A stretch of DNA of 64,000 nucleotides, from NCBI RefSeq assembly GCF_900129005.1, contig NZ_FQUN01000010.1:1-64000 (forward strand). Reading direction: 5' to 3'. Position numbers and translations under genes: made by a program. The notes under the pieces were generated by a model that searched no databases, was not told the origin of the DNA, and saw only the letters and a program-made list of their open reading frames with translations. The DNA is from Leeuwenhoekiella marinoflava DSM 3653 (GTDB taxonomy: Bacteria; Bacteroidota; Bacteroidia; Flavobacteriales; Flavobacteriaceae). Shown one piece after another: positions 17,964 through 27,880 of this stretch; the stretch's first letter is position 1, and each line of letters opens with the position of its first letter.

Positions 17964-18662
17964 ATGTATACTATTTTACTGGTTGAAGATGATACCTCTT
18001 TAGGATATTTGCTTACTGAATATCTTAGTATCAAAGGCTTTAAAATGAGCTGGACTAAAAATGCAGAAGAGGCGTTGCAGCTTTTAGAGTCGTATTCTTA
18101 TGACCTGATTATACTTGATGTGATGCTGCCTGATTTGACCGGATTTGATTTGGCAAAAAAAATAGCAGCGACATTTAATACAATTCCTTTTCTTTTTTTG
18201 ACGGCCAGATCCTTAAAGGTTGATGTTTTAAAGGGTTTTGCTCTTGGGGCTGTAGATTATCTTAAAAAGCCTATAGATGAAGAAGAACTTGTCGTACGCA
18301 TAAACGCTTTACTCTCCAGATTGTCTCAGAATCCCTCACAAGAGGAAAATGCGCAGGAATTTAAGCTGGGTAACTACCTGTTGAATGCGCGCAATATGGA
18401 GCTTATTTTTGAAGGGAAGCCCACTCGTTTGACTTCAAAAGAATGTGAACTTCTTGTGTTTTTGGCTATGCAAAAAAATCAGTTGTGCAGCCATAAAGAG
18501 ATTCTAATCACACTATGGGGTAAAAATGATTACTTCAACCGAAAGAGCTTAAATGTTTTTATTTCCCGCTTACGAAAATACCTGTCGCAAGATGATTCCC
18601 TAAAAATTGAAAATATTCACAGACGGGGTTTTATACTCAGAGAATGGGGATTAGAAAAGTAA
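17964..18662 (+). CDS. OmpR/PhoB-type response regulator
   Basis: A 232-residue regulator. The receiver domain has the acidic pair VEDD at 7-10, the phosphoacceptor Asp52 in ILDVMLPD and the conserved Lys in YLKKPID near 102. A winged-helix DNA-binding domain follows (about 135-230) with LTSKECELLVFLA, HKEILITLWG and SLNVFISRLRKYL. It lies 4 bases after the kinase gene and is its cognate partner. Likely targets include the divergent genes at 13957-16471, which is inference. Confidence 0.93.
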   Translation: MYTILLVEDDTSLGYLLTEYLSIKGFKMSWTKNAEEALQLLESYSYDLIILDVMLPDLTGFDLAKKIAATFNTIPFLFLTARSLKVDVLKGFALGAVDYLKKPIDEEELVVRINALLSRLSQNPSQEENAQEFKLGNYLLNARNMELIFEGKPTRLTSKECELLVFLAMQKNQLCSHKEILITLWGKNDYFNRKSLNVFISRLRKYLSQDDSLKIENIHRRGFILREWGLEK

Positions 18663-19009
18663 ACTTTTAGTCTTATTTTTTTGTCCTCGGCGCTTCTCTA
18701 GAAATCTTTTTTAAAACTAAAAATAACAGTCAGAAACTGATTTAAGATTTAGAATCTAACTGCTTCTTAAAGTATATAATGCTCTTTTATGCTTCAGTAC
18801 AAACTCGCAGACAACAAAGGAAACGCTCTGGTGGATTCATATTGTAATCTGAAATGCAAAAAGGATTTGCAGAAATTCTATAAAATTAAAAGAAAGTATC
18901 TCCAATACTATTTATAAGGTTTTGATTTAGTTTATAAGCTAAATTTGTGATCGCTCTCGTATTTGTTTACTTTGCGTACTCATTTTAATAGGTTTTAAAG
19001 TGATTAATT

Positions 19010-19045
19010 AGAGGGCGAAACTTTGAGCGGCAACGCCCTCTTTTT
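19010..19045 (+). terminator. Hairpin terminator in the island
   Basis: AGAGGGCG (19010-19017) pairs perfectly with CGCCCTCT (19034-19041) around a 16-nt loop and is followed by a T run. No intact gene ends just before it, so it may belong to the short 18789-18917 frame or to a lost gene. Confidence 0.6.
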
Positions 19046-19086
19046 AGATTTAAGATTTTGATCTTAGTAACAGGATTTCAAAAGGC

Positions 19087-19387
19087 TTATACTTCGGTTA
19101 CATAGCGTTTGATGCCATCTTTATCCTCATAGCTTCGGGATTTGAGTTTCCCGGTCAGCGCTAACTCTTTGCCTTTTGGTGCGTAGTTTTCAATAAGTTC
19201 TGCCGTCTTTCCCCAGGCGACAACGGTGTGTCATTGGGTATCCTGCACCTTCTCCCCTTTTGAATTTTTGTAAAACGTATTAGTAGCTAATGAAAAACGA
19301 ACTACTTTTTTACCGCTCTCCAGCGTGGTTACTGTAGGCTCACCCCTACATTTCCGATTAACTGTACTTGATTTTGATCGTACTCAT
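19087..19387 (-). pseudogene. ssb: Single-stranded DNA-binding protein gene (mobile-element type), decayed
   Basis: Starting at ATG 19387 and allowing two one-base deletions in A and G runs, the frame reads MSTIK NQVQLIGNVG, EPTVTTLESGKKVVRFSLA, TNTFYKNSKGEKVQDTQ, TGA in place of Trp, HTVVAWGKTAELIENY, APKGKELALTGKLKSRSYE and DGIKRYVTEV. This is a short SSB with the OB fold but no acidic tail, as found on plasmids and conjugative elements. It is inactive. Its ATG overlaps the stop of the unknown frame upstream (ATGA). Confidence 0.8.
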
Positions 19388-20103
19388 AAAGTAATATTTA
19401 TAAAATTAATTAGGCTGTCTAAACCCTTCAGACAGTTTACATTTGTATTGTAAAAAAATGATTTACTTATCTTATCCTGAGCGTTTTCCTTTCCTGCCAG
19501 CAGGTTTGTTTTTGATTGTTTTGATCCCGCTTCTTGTTGTATGTTTTGAACTGATTTCATAATACTTCTTTTTGATTTACTTCCCTTAGCGCCTATAGCC
19601 GTTCCTTTTTTTATTGCTGATACACCTTCAAGAATTGAATTAGTAAGGACATATAAAAGCGCGGTATAAGCGGTTATGCTTTCCGGCTAACTTCAAACTC
19701 TTGGTATTTTACTTTCAAAAAAAAAGAGAATACAGCGATGCTGCTGAAGGATAAAAAACAGCCGAAGCAGGAGCAACATGAATATAGAGTGGTATTGTAT
19801 TTGAAAGTTAAAAAGGTCCTATTCAAAAATAGAACGAAATAGAAATGCATTTAACGGTATTGGCATAGAGACACTTCCAAAAAATTAAGAAAGCTTTTTA
19901 TAAATAATATCTAATTAACATTCATCTGTATTATCAACGATATAGTGGATTATTCTTTAAATTAAATTAACATATCTATGTAAAATGCGCCACTTTCTTC
20001 AAGTTTCGTTAAGGATTTATTAAAGCATAATTATTTACATATAGTCACTTTTTAACCACATTTGCGATTGATTGTTTACTAATATTAATAATTAATCCAA
20101 ACA

Positions 20104-23100
20104 ATGAAAAAACTAATTTATGTAACACACATTACCTTGTTCTTATTAACCTCTATTTTATTTGCACAGGATAGAACACTTCAAGGTACGGTAACTGACA
20201 CTAATGGGATGCCCTTACCGGGAGCCAGTATTGTGGTAAAAAATACAACCATAGGAGTAGTGACAGATTTTGACGGAAATTTTACAATCAACATTCCTGA
20301 AAACGAGAATGTGATTGAGGCAACTTTTATGGGGTTTAAATCGCAGGAGTTAAATGTTACCGGTAAGACTACCCTAACAATAGTTCTTGAAGAAGATGCT
20401 CAAGGCCTTGATGAAGTTGTAGTAACAGCCTTAGGTATTAAACGGGAAACCAAGAAACTTTCATATGCTGTACAAAAAGTTGATGGCAATGAACTTGCAG
20501 AAGCCAAAGAAACTAACGTAGTAAACTCCCTTTCCGGCAAAATGGCCGGGGTACGGGTTACAGGCGGTAACAGTGGTGTAGGTTCTAGTTCCCAAATTAT
20601 TATTCGTGGAGAAAACTCATTAAATCCCAGTCCTAATGCAAATTCACCTTTATTTGTTGTTGACGGAATCCCTATCAACAATAATGTAAATAATGCAGGT
20701 GGTGACGGCAATATGGGTGTAGACTTTGGCAATGGCGCGATGGACATCAATCCGGACGATGTTGCAGAAATGACTGTACTTAAAGGTCCTAACGCTACGG
20801 CTCTTTATGGTTCCCGTGGTGCCAATGGAGTGGTTTTGATCACTACAAAATCAGGCAAAGGCTCTAAAGGAATCGGAGTATCATTTAATCACAATACTAC
20901 TTTTGAAACCCTTTTAACCTTACCAAAATATCAAAACGAATATGGTCAGGGCTCTAACGGTCAATTTGCATTTAACGATGGAGGACAAAATCGCTCAGTA
21001 ACCGGTGGAATCAACGATCATGTTGATGAAAGCTGGGGACCTGCACTTAACGGTCAGTTGATTCCGCAGCACGACAGTCCTACTACAAGCGGATTCAGAG
21101 CAGGAGATGTAAACTTGCGTCCGCGTAACCCGGACGGGAGTTTTGCTGATGAAATTATAGCCACTCCCTTTAGTGCACAGCCTGACAATATAAGAGACTT
21201 CTTTGAAACCGGTTTTACGATGAGCAATAATATTGCATTAACCGGAGCCAATAAAGACGGAAACTTTAGAGTTTCCTTTACAGACTTAAACAGTGAGAGT
21301 ATTGTTCCGAACTCTAATTTTAAAAGACGTACGTATGCGATAAATGGGGCCTATAACCTCACAGACTGGTTAAAGGTTAGTGCCTCAATGAACTATGTAA
21401 ATTCTAATTCCGATAACCGGCCCAATAACTCCTACGGTACTGAAAATGTTATGTATTTATGGATCTGGTTTGGTCGTCACATTAATATGAATGGACTTAG
21501 AGATTACTGGCAACCGGGACTTGAAAATACACAACAGTTTAACTACAATTACAATTACCACGACAATCCGTTTTTTACTGTGTTTGAGAATACGAACTCC
21601 TTTAACCGGGATCGTATCATTACCAACATGCGTGCAGACCTTAAACTAGCTGACGGTTTAGACCTAATGTTCCGTACAGGTCTGGATTATTCAAACGAAC
21701 TGGATATGCGTAAAAGAGCCTATTCTACACAGCGTTTCCCTAACGGGCAATACCGGGAGGATTATATCTATGCCCAGGAGCAAAATACTGACTTCTTGTT
21801 ATCTTATAATAAGATGCTTACAGAAGATTTTGAATTTGGAGTATCTGCCGGTGCAAACCATCGTGTGGCAAAAAACAGATATCAGCGTATAAGCGCCAAC
21901 TCCCTTTCAATCCCTGCTATTTATAACTTTGGTAATGCAGCAGAACCGCTTACTACCAGTGATTACGACAGTGAATTCCGGGTAAACAGTGTATACGCTT
22001 TTGGTAATATAGCTTATAAAAACTATCTGTTTTTAGACTTAACTGCCAGAAACGACTGGTCTTCTACCCTTCCCGAAGATAACAACAGCTACTTTTATCC
22101 GTCAGCAGGTATTAGCGCTATTCTTTCTGATATGTTTGAACTGCCGCAAGCCATTAGTTTTGCTAAACTTAGAGCAGGTTATGCAGTGGTAGGTAATGAT
22201 ACCAACCCTTACAATCTGGCAGCGACCTACGGTTTTGGAGATACCTTTAACGGATTCTCCAGAGTATATTCTCCTTCAGAATTGAAAAATTCTGATTTAA
22301 AGCCCGAAAAAACCAATTCAATAGAACTGGGTGCTGATTTGCGTTTCTTCAGCAATCGCTTAGGCCTTGATGTGGCGATATATCAGTCTACTACTAAAAA
22401 CCAGATCATATCACTTCCGGTTTCTAACACTTCAGGATTTAGTTCTCGGGTGATTAATGCAGGCGAAGTTCAAAATCGCGGATTGGAGATCACATTAAGT
22501 GCAACGCCTTTACGTACAGAAAATTTTAAATGGAATTCTTCGGTAAACTTTACAATGAACCGAGGAAAAGTTATTGAACTTACTGACGAACTTGACTTCT
22601 ATACCATTAAGAACAATTACCTAACTGTAGGTGCTGCTATTGGGGAGCGAATAGGAGATTTATATGGCACAGGCTTTCAAAAGGTAAACGATCCTAACAG
22701 CCAGTATAACGGTCAATGGATTATAAACCCTGATTCCGGACTGCCTATTGTAGATAACGAACTGAAAAAATTAGGAAATTACAGTCCGGATTTTATGGTT
22801 GGATTCCAAAACAGCTTTCAATATAAAAATTTCAATTTCAGCTTTTTATTTGACTGGCGACAAGGAGGGGAATTTCACTCTCGTACTGTTGCCATAGGTG
22901 GTACAACCGGTATGCTAGACTTTACCGTTCCCGGTCGTGAAACCGGCATTGTGGCAGAAGGGGTTATCGATAATGGAAACGGCTCCTATACCCCAAACAC
23001 TAAAAATGTTTCCGCTTCTAATTATTACTCACACGTGTATGACAGAAGTAATGAGGAAAGCTCCATGTTTGATGCTACCTATGTAAAGTTGCGAGAAGTT

Positions 23101-23319
23101 AAACTGGGTTATACGCTACCTAAAAAATGGTTTGAAACTGTTCCTTTCTCCTCGGCTACCATTTCCTTAGTGGGAAGAAACCTGGCATTATGGACCGAAA
23201 ATGATCATGTTGACCCAGAAACAATCTCATTCTCTGGGGGCTCTATTGTTCCCGGGGTTGAAGATATGGCCTTACCCAGCACCCGCAGTTTTGGTGTAAA
23301 TGTTAATCTAGAATTTTAA
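20104..23319 (+). CDS. SusC/RagA-family TonB-dependent outer-membrane transporter
   Basis: A 1071-residue protein. The signal peptide ends at LFAQ (about 22). A carboxypeptidase-D-like regulatory domain follows (about 25-100, LQGTVTDTNGMPLPGASIVV), then the TonB box DEVVVTALG, the plug with NSLSGKMAGVRV and SPLFVVDGIPI, and a 22-strand barrel ending in FGVNVNLEF. SusC proteins import ligands delivered by their SusD lid using TonB energy. It is the first gene of a run of five enzymes acting on phosphorus esters or phosphonates, so the imported ligand is probably a phosphorus-bearing glycan, lipid head group or oligomer, not a plain sugar. Confidence 0.95.
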   Translation: MKKLIYVTHITLFLLTSILFAQDRTLQGTVTDTNGMPLPGASIVVKNTTIGVVTDFDGNFTINIPENENVIEATFMGFKSQELNVTGKTTLTIVLEEDAQGLDEVVVTALGIKRETKKLSYAVQKVDGNELAEAKETNVVNSLSGKMAGVRVTGGNSGVGSSSQIIIRGENSLNPSPNANSPLFVVDGIPINNNVNNAGGDGNMGVDFGNGAMDINPDDVAEMTVLKGPNATALYGSRGANGVVLITTKSGKGSKGIGVSFNHNTTFETLLTLPKYQNEYGQGSNGQFAFNDGGQNRSVTGGINDHVDESWGPALNGQLIPQHDSPTTSGFRAGDVNLRPRNPDGSFADEIIATPFSAQPDNIRDFFETGFTMSNNIALTGANKDGNFRVSFTDLNSESIVPNSNFKRRTYAINGAYNLTDWLKVSASMNYVNSNSDNRPNNSYGTENVMYLWIWFGRHINMNGLRDYWQPGLENTQQFNYNYNYHDNPFFTVFENTNSFNRDRIITNMRADLKLADGLDLMFRTGLDYSNELDMRKRAYSTQRFPNGQYREDYIYAQEQNTDFLLSYNKMLTEDFEFGVSAGANHRVAKNRYQRISANSLSIPAIYNFGNAAEPLTTSDYDSEFRVNSVYAFGNIAYKNYLFLDLTARNDWSSTLPEDNNSYFYPSAGISAILSDMFELPQAISFAKLRAGYAVVGNDTNPYNLAATYGFGDTFNGFSRVYSPSELKNSDLKPEKTNSIELGADLRFFSNRLGLDVAIYQSTTKNQIISLPVSNTSGFSSRVINAGEVQNRGLEITLSATPLRTENFKWNSSVNFTMNRGKVIELTDELDFYTIKNNYLTVGAAIGERIGDLYGTGFQKVNDPNSQYNGQWIINPDSGLPIVDNELKKLGNYSPDFMVGFQNSFQYKNFNFSFLFDWRQGGEFHSRTVAIGGTTGMLDFTVPGRETGIVAEGVIDNGNGSYTPNTKNVSASNYYSHVYDRSNEESSMFDATYVKLREVKLGYTLPKKWFETVPFSSATISLVGRNLALWTENDHVDPETISFSGGSIVPGVEDMALPSTRSFGVNVNLEF

Positions 23320-23330
23320 GAAAGCACACA

Positions 23331-24773
23331 ATGAAAACAAGTAATATATTACAGATTCTTGTACTGGCCTGTATTTTATTTACAGCCTGTACCGATAATT
23401 TTGACGAGATTAACTCTAACCCAAATGCACCTGAAGGAGTAAGCGCTAACCTGCTGACTTCTACGGTAACATCAGAAATTACCAGAACACTAACTCAAGA
23501 AGGTTATAGTGACGGAAACTCCATCACGCAGTTGATGGCTAAAAATAACTTTCCGGGCTTTGCGCAATTTGATTGGGGCGATCAAGGTATGTGGAACTTT
23601 TTCTACGGAATTCTTCCGGAAATAGATGATATTCTTCAGATATCACGAAACGAAGAAACCCAGAATAGCACCTACGAAGGGATTGCGCTTACTTTACGCG
23701 CACTTTGCTTTGCAAATCTTACAGATTTATATGGAAACGTTCCGTATTCTGAAGCTTTAGCGGGAGATACAGAGAATATTTTCACGCCGGTTTACGATTC
23801 TCAGGAAATGATTTATAACGGTGTGCTCCAGGATTTAGCAGATGCTGATGCCGCTTTGGCTGTAAATCAAAGTATCACAGGCACCACCGGAGATGTAATT
23901 TACAACGGAAATCCTACTCAATGGCGAAAACTAGCCAACTCCCTAAGATTGCGTTATCTCCTACGCATCTCAAAACAACGTGATGTCTCTCAGGAAATGC
24001 AAGCTGTTGTAAGCACAGGAAATTATATCCAAACCAATGCTGATAACGCTACACTTACCTACAGCGGAACTTCTAATACAGATTCCTGGCCGGAAAGTAC
24101 GGGACGTATAGGTGGTTTCGATGAAAAAAGTCTTTGTGATACAGCTTTGGAATACTTCAACACCTTTAACGATCCTAGATTAGATATCTGGTTTGATCGA
24201 AATAGTGAAGGCAACTGGGTGGGAATGCCTATTGGTCTCAATCAGGATAACGCACGCGCTTTTGACGATGCCAACAGCCCAAGTCGCTTAGATGTAGAAT
24301 TGTTTTACAATTCGGCTACCCAAGCAGAAGCTTATATCATTAAAAATTCTGAGGTACAGTTTATTCTTGCCGAAGCTTCTGAAAGGGGTATTATTACGGG
24401 TGATGCAGCGGCATATTACAATGCCGGTGTTCGTGCAAGCTTATCGTACTGGGGTGTGGCAGATACGGTTATTGACAGTTATCTCGCTCAACCAGCTGTT
24501 GCCTATAATGGTTCTCTTGAATTGTTGTTAACTCAAAAAACTATCGCCTTGTGGAATGTGGATTATCAAGGATGGATGAACTACAGAAGAACCGGCCTTC
24601 CTGCATTAGAACCGGGACCAGATACGCTTAACGGAGCACTTTATCCTGTACGCTTCTTATATCCTTCTTCAGAACAAACGCTGAATACTGCTAACTATCA
24701 GGCTGCAGTAAGCGCCATGGGTGGAGATACTATCAACGTTAAAGGATGGTGGGAAACCGGAAATCGTTATTAA
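23331..24773 (+). CDS. SusD/RagB-family substrate-binding lipoprotein
   Basis: A 480-residue lipoprotein (FTAC, Cys20) of the SusD-like-2 type. The N-terminus has NFDEINSNPNAPEGV; helical TPR-like repeats follow, with YEGIALTLRALCFANLTDLYGNVPY, and the C-terminus carries KTIALWNVDYQGWMNYRRTG. It forms the lid over the SusC pore encoded 11 bases upstream. This subclass is often found at non-glycan loci, which fits the phosphoesterase and C-P genes downstream. Confidence 0.93.
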   Translation: MKTSNILQILVLACILFTACTDNFDEINSNPNAPEGVSANLLTSTVTSEITRTLTQEGYSDGNSITQLMAKNNFPGFAQFDWGDQGMWNFFYGILPEIDDILQISRNEETQNSTYEGIALTLRALCFANLTDLYGNVPYSEALAGDTENIFTPVYDSQEMIYNGVLQDLADADAALAVNQSITGTTGDVIYNGNPTQWRKLANSLRLRYLLRISKQRDVSQEMQAVVSTGNYIQTNADNATLTYSGTSNTDSWPESTGRIGGFDEKSLCDTALEYFNTFNDPRLDIWFDRNSEGNWVGMPIGLNQDNARAFDDANSPSRLDVELFYNSATQAEAYIIKNSEVQFILAEASERGIITGDAAAYYNAGVRASLSYWGVADTVIDSYLAQPAVAYNGSLELLLTQKTIALWNVDYQGWMNYRRTGLPALEPGPDTLNGALYPVRFLYPSSEQTLNTANYQAAVSAMGGDTINVKGWWETGNRY

Positions 24774-24791
24774 TTCAATAATTAAAAAATC

Positions 24792-24834
24792 AGGTTGGGT
24801 TGCTCATTGAGTTGGGCAACCTCAACTTGTTTTA
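24792..24834 (+). other. Stem-loop between susD and the phosphodiesterase
   Basis: GGTTGC (24798-24803) pairs with GCAACC (24816-24821), with alternative AGGTTG/CAACCT pairing around it, and a T-rich stretch follows. It may be a leaky terminator or an mRNA-end stabiliser that sets SusCD above the enzymes. This is inference from position and fold. Confidence 0.4.
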
Positions 24835-24841
24835 TTTCAGT

Positions 24842-26512
24842 ATGAAACATAAAAATTATCTTTTTAAAAGTCTCAAAGCAGGTCTACTGATTGCCACTGT
24901 GTTCTTGAGCTCCTGCACAACAGAAAGTACACCAGATCTGGGCATTAAACATATCATTGTTATAGGAGTTGACGGTCTGAGTCCTGACGGAATTAACAAA
25001 GCTCAGACCTCGGTGATTGACAGCTTGATAAAAAATGGCGCATCTACATTTGAAGCACGATCTGTATTACCTTCAAGTTCTAGCTCTAACTGGGCCAGTA
25101 TGATTATGGGTGCAGATACAGAGCAACATGGTATTACTTCTAACGGTTGGGAAATAAACAATTATACCCTTCCGGCTGTAGTTTCAGGACATGATAGCAG
25201 ATTCCCTACCATTTTCACCTTATTTCATGATCAAAAACCAGAAGCTCACGTAGGTGCTATCTACGATTGGGATGGTTTTGGCAGATTGTACAATCCAGAG
25301 GATGTAGCTTTTGATATTAACGGAGACCTCGAAGACGGCACGACACAAGACGCAAGCTCCTACATTAAAGAGCATAAGCCCGACTTTACTTTTATTCACT
25401 TGGATCACGTTGACCACGCAGGGCATAGCGAAGGGCACGGTACCGATTCTTATTACAAAGCTGTTGAAAAAGCAGATAGTCTCATTGGCACCATCATCCA
25501 AGCCACTAAAGACACAGGTATTTTCGAAAATACGCTATTTATTATATCTGCAGATCATGGCGGGCTAGGAAAAGGGCACGGCGGAGAATCCTTAGCCGAA
25601 GTAAATATTCCATTTATACTTTACGGAGCAGGAGTAAAAAAAGGATATACAATTGAAGAAACTGTTTATCAATATGATAATGCTGCGACCGTTGCTTTTG
25701 CAGCTGGTTTAGAAACACCGCAGGCGTGGATTGGCAGACCTGTGAAAAGTGCTTTTACAGGTTATGAAAAACCGGTTTTACCTTACAAAAAACAACAGCA
25801 ACTCAGTACTCCCGTTCTATTACCCGAAAACGGACCCTATGCACCTCCTGGTGGATTATTTACCGAATCGAAAGTTGAAGTAAACCTAAACAACCCTAAT
25901 ACAATAGGAAACATCTATTATACGCTGGATGGTTCTGATCCTTCCGTTGAAAGCGGTATAAAATATACCGCTCCATTTTCAGTAGACAGCACAACGCTGG
26001 TTCGTGCTATTGTTGCAGAAGAAGGAAAAACAAGCAGTACAATTGCTGCAGGGAGTTACCGGTTAATTTCTACACAGAAAAAACCCGGAATTTTATTCAA
26101 TATATACCCCTTAGAAAATCTTACTTCCTTACCTGACTTCAGAAATCTGAAAACATCCCAAACCGGAAATATTATGGAGTTTGAGAGCGGCATCCTTGAC
26201 AGTCTGGACTCCGCAGCAAGTACTGCGGTAGTTTTTACTTCAGTATTAAAAATAGATACAGCCGGAAGCTATACGTTTTATACCAACAGCGATGATGGAA
26301 GTAAACTTTATATAAACGGGAAACTCGTAGTTGACAACAATGGGGACCACGGTGTACAGGAGCGCAGCGGCACTATAAATCTAAAAAAAGGCATGCATTC
26401 TATTAAAATTGAATATTTTAACGGTGGCGGCGGTTACTATCTGGATGCTCAATACAAAGGTCCGGGTATTGGAAAACAAATCATTCCGGCAGATAAATTA
26501 AGCCAGAATTAA
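24842..26512 (+). CDS. Secreted alkaline-phosphatase-superfamily phosphodiesterase with CHB_HEX and PA14 domains
   Basis: A 556-residue lipoprotein (LSSC, Cys25) when started at ATG 24842, which gives a proper signal peptide; the frame is open from 24800. Residues about 35-310 are the NPP-type catalytic domain: Asp44 in VIGVDGLSPDG, PSSSSSNWASMIMG where Ser80 aligns with the usual Thr nucleophile, HLDHVDHAGHSEGHG and SADHGG as metal ligands. A chitobiase C-terminal-like domain (about 315-395, IYYTLDGSDPS) and a PA14 domain (about 400-550, FYTNSDDGSKLYINGKLVVD) follow; both usually bind glycans. It probably cleaves a phospho- or phosphono-diester from a glycoconjugate at the cell surface. Confidence 0.85.
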   Translation: MKHKNYLFKSLKAGLLIATVFLSSCTTESTPDLGIKHIIVIGVDGLSPDGINKAQTSVIDSLIKNGASTFEARSVLPSSSSSNWASMIMGADTEQHGITSNGWEINNYTLPAVVSGHDSRFPTIFTLFHDQKPEAHVGAIYDWDGFGRLYNPEDVAFDINGDLEDGTTQDASSYIKEHKPDFTFIHLDHVDHAGHSEGHGTDSYYKAVEKADSLIGTIIQATKDTGIFENTLFIISADHGGLGKGHGGESLAEVNIPFILYGAGVKKGYTIEETVYQYDNAATVAFAAGLETPQAWIGRPVKSAFTGYEKPVLPYKKQQQLSTPVLLPENGPYAPPGGLFTESKVEVNLNNPNTIGNIYYTLDGSDPSVESGIKYTAPFSVDSTTLVRAIVAEEGKTSSTIAAGSYRLISTQKKPGILFNIYPLENLTSLPDFRNLKTSQTGNIMEFESGILDSLDSAASTAVVFTSVLKIDTAGSYTFYTNSDDGSKLYINGKLVVDNNGDHGVQERSGTINLKKGMHSIKIEYFNGGGGYYLDAQYKGPGIGKQIIPADKLSQN

Positions 26513-26519
26513 ACGCAAT

Positions 26520-27875
26520 ATGAAAAATAAGCTTTCTAAAAACGAATTGATTGTTGAAGGAGACATCAATCTATCTGAAGGACGAAAAAAATGGTTAGCA
26601 GAAGAAGTTGATGAGGCAACAAAAGATCTACTGGCTAAAGATGCACAATACTTTTTGCACCAGGCTTTATCTACACCTTGCATGGACGTTCTGGCTCATG
26701 CAAAAGGTCCGTTTATCACCAATACTTCAGGTAAAAACTATTTTGACTTTCACGGAAACAATGTGCATCAAATAGGGTTTTCCCATCCTAAACTTATTGA
26801 AGCGCTTAAAAAACAATTAGATCAACTTACCTTTTCTACCCGCAGGTATACCAATGAAACGGCTATTAATTTTGCCGAAAAACTCACAAGCCTCACTCCC
26901 GGTTTAGATAAAATACTGATGACACCTAATGGCAGTTCTGCAGTTGGGATCGCCCTTAAACTGGCTCGTGCGGTAACGGGTAAATATAAAGTGTTGTCGT
27001 TTTGGGATTCCTTTCACGGCGCATCTCTAGATGTGGTAAGCGTAAGCGGCGAATCGGTTTTTAGAGAACAAATGGGACCTTTGATGCCCGCTGTAGAGCA
27101 TATTCCACCTCCCATAACCTATCGTGGTATTTATGAAAATAACGAAGATAAAGCGATAGAATATTTAGAGTATATCTTGGCGAAAGACAATCAGATTGGA
27201 GCATTTTTAGCAGAAACGGTTCGCAACACAGACGCACAGATTCCGTCTAAAAAATTCTGGAAAGCAGCCCGAAAACTCTGTGACAAACATGATGTGCTCT
27301 TGATTCTTGACGAAATCCCAATCGCTTTGGGTCGCACGGGAAAACTATTTGCTTACGAACATTTTGATATTGTACCAGACATTCTTTGCTTAGGTAAAGG
27401 TCTTGGCGGCGGCATCATACCACAGGCAGCGATTGTTACTAAAAGTGAATACGACCGGTTTAACCACATTTCGCTGGGTCATTATACGTTTGAAAAAAGT
27501 CCGATGGGAGCAGCAGCAGCCTTAACTACACTGCAAATTATTGAGGAGGAACACCTACTGGAGCATGTAGTTTATTTAGAAGGAATGGTGCAAGCTACCT
27601 TAAATGATTTCCAACATAAATACAAAATCATTGGAGACATAAGAGGTCTTGGTTTACTCTGGGGTATAGAACTCGTAAAAGACCGTACAACTAAAGAAAA
27701 AGCTACCGCTGAAGCTGAAGCAATTATGTATGAATGCCTAAAAAATGGACTGAGCTTTAAAGTCTCTAAAGGAAATGTTTTACAACTCTGCCCGGCACTT
27801 AGCATTACAACCACACAGCTTGCGGAGGGTCTGGCTATTTTAGAAAACGCATTAGAAAAAATCACTAAATCTTAA
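26520..27875 (+). CDS. Class III PLP enzyme, likely hydroxy-aminoethylphosphonate ammonia-lyase type
   Basis: A 451-residue class III aminotransferase-fold enzyme in the cytosol. NGSSAVGIALKLAR (137-150) binds PLP phosphate, FWDSFHGASLD stacks on the ring, Asp264 in LILDEIP holds the pyridine nitrogen, and Lys293 in LCLGKGLGGG is the Schiff-base lysine. Relatives include ethanolamine-phosphate phospho-lyase and PbfA, which turns (R)-1-hydroxy-2-aminoethylphosphonate into phosphonoacetaldehyde and ammonia. The nearby phosphonatase-like and FAD genes favour the PbfA role. A transaminase on aminoethylphosphonate is the main alternative. It lies 7 bases after the phosphodiesterase gene. Confidence 0.8.
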   Translation: MKNKLSKNELIVEGDINLSEGRKKWLAEEVDEATKDLLAKDAQYFLHQALSTPCMDVLAHAKGPFITNTSGKNYFDFHGNNVHQIGFSHPKLIEALKKQLDQLTFSTRRYTNETAINFAEKLTSLTPGLDKILMTPNGSSAVGIALKLARAVTGKYKVLSFWDSFHGASLDVVSVSGESVFREQMGPLMPAVEHIPPPITYRGIYENNEDKAIEYLEYILAKDNQIGAFLAETVRNTDAQIPSKKFWKAARKLCDKHDVLLILDEIPIALGRTGKLFAYEHFDIVPDILCLGKGLGGGIIPQAAIVTKSEYDRFNHISLGHYTFEKSPMGAAAALTTLQIIEEEHLLEHVVYLEGMVQATLNDFQHKYKIIGDIRGLGLLWGIELVKDRTTKEKATAEAEAIMYECLKNGLSFKVSKGNVLQLCPALSITTTQLAEGLAILENALEKITKS

Positions 27876-27880
27876 AAACG

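Larger units (their letters stand above)
18663..20103. other. Gene-poor island with mobile-element debris
   Basis: About 1.4 kb without an intact known gene. A 42-codon frame (18789-18917, starting MLQYKLADNKGN) and a roughly 100-codon minus-strand frame without a clear start (19384-19692, containing GVSAIKKGTAIGAKGSKSKR) are open but unrecognised. A dead ssb lies at 19087-19387. A CCTGCCAGCAGG imperfect palindrome is near 19495 and a CTGTCT/AGACAG hairpin near 19414. The last 200 bases are very AT-rich and lead into susC; a CACATTTG box at 20057 is one base off the TAnnTTTG -7 element. Confidence 0.5.

Noticed and set aside
18789-18917. 42-residue small protein gene
   Set aside because: Open frame with a start, but no homology recognised and it lies in an island of debris; kept only as a note in the island entry.
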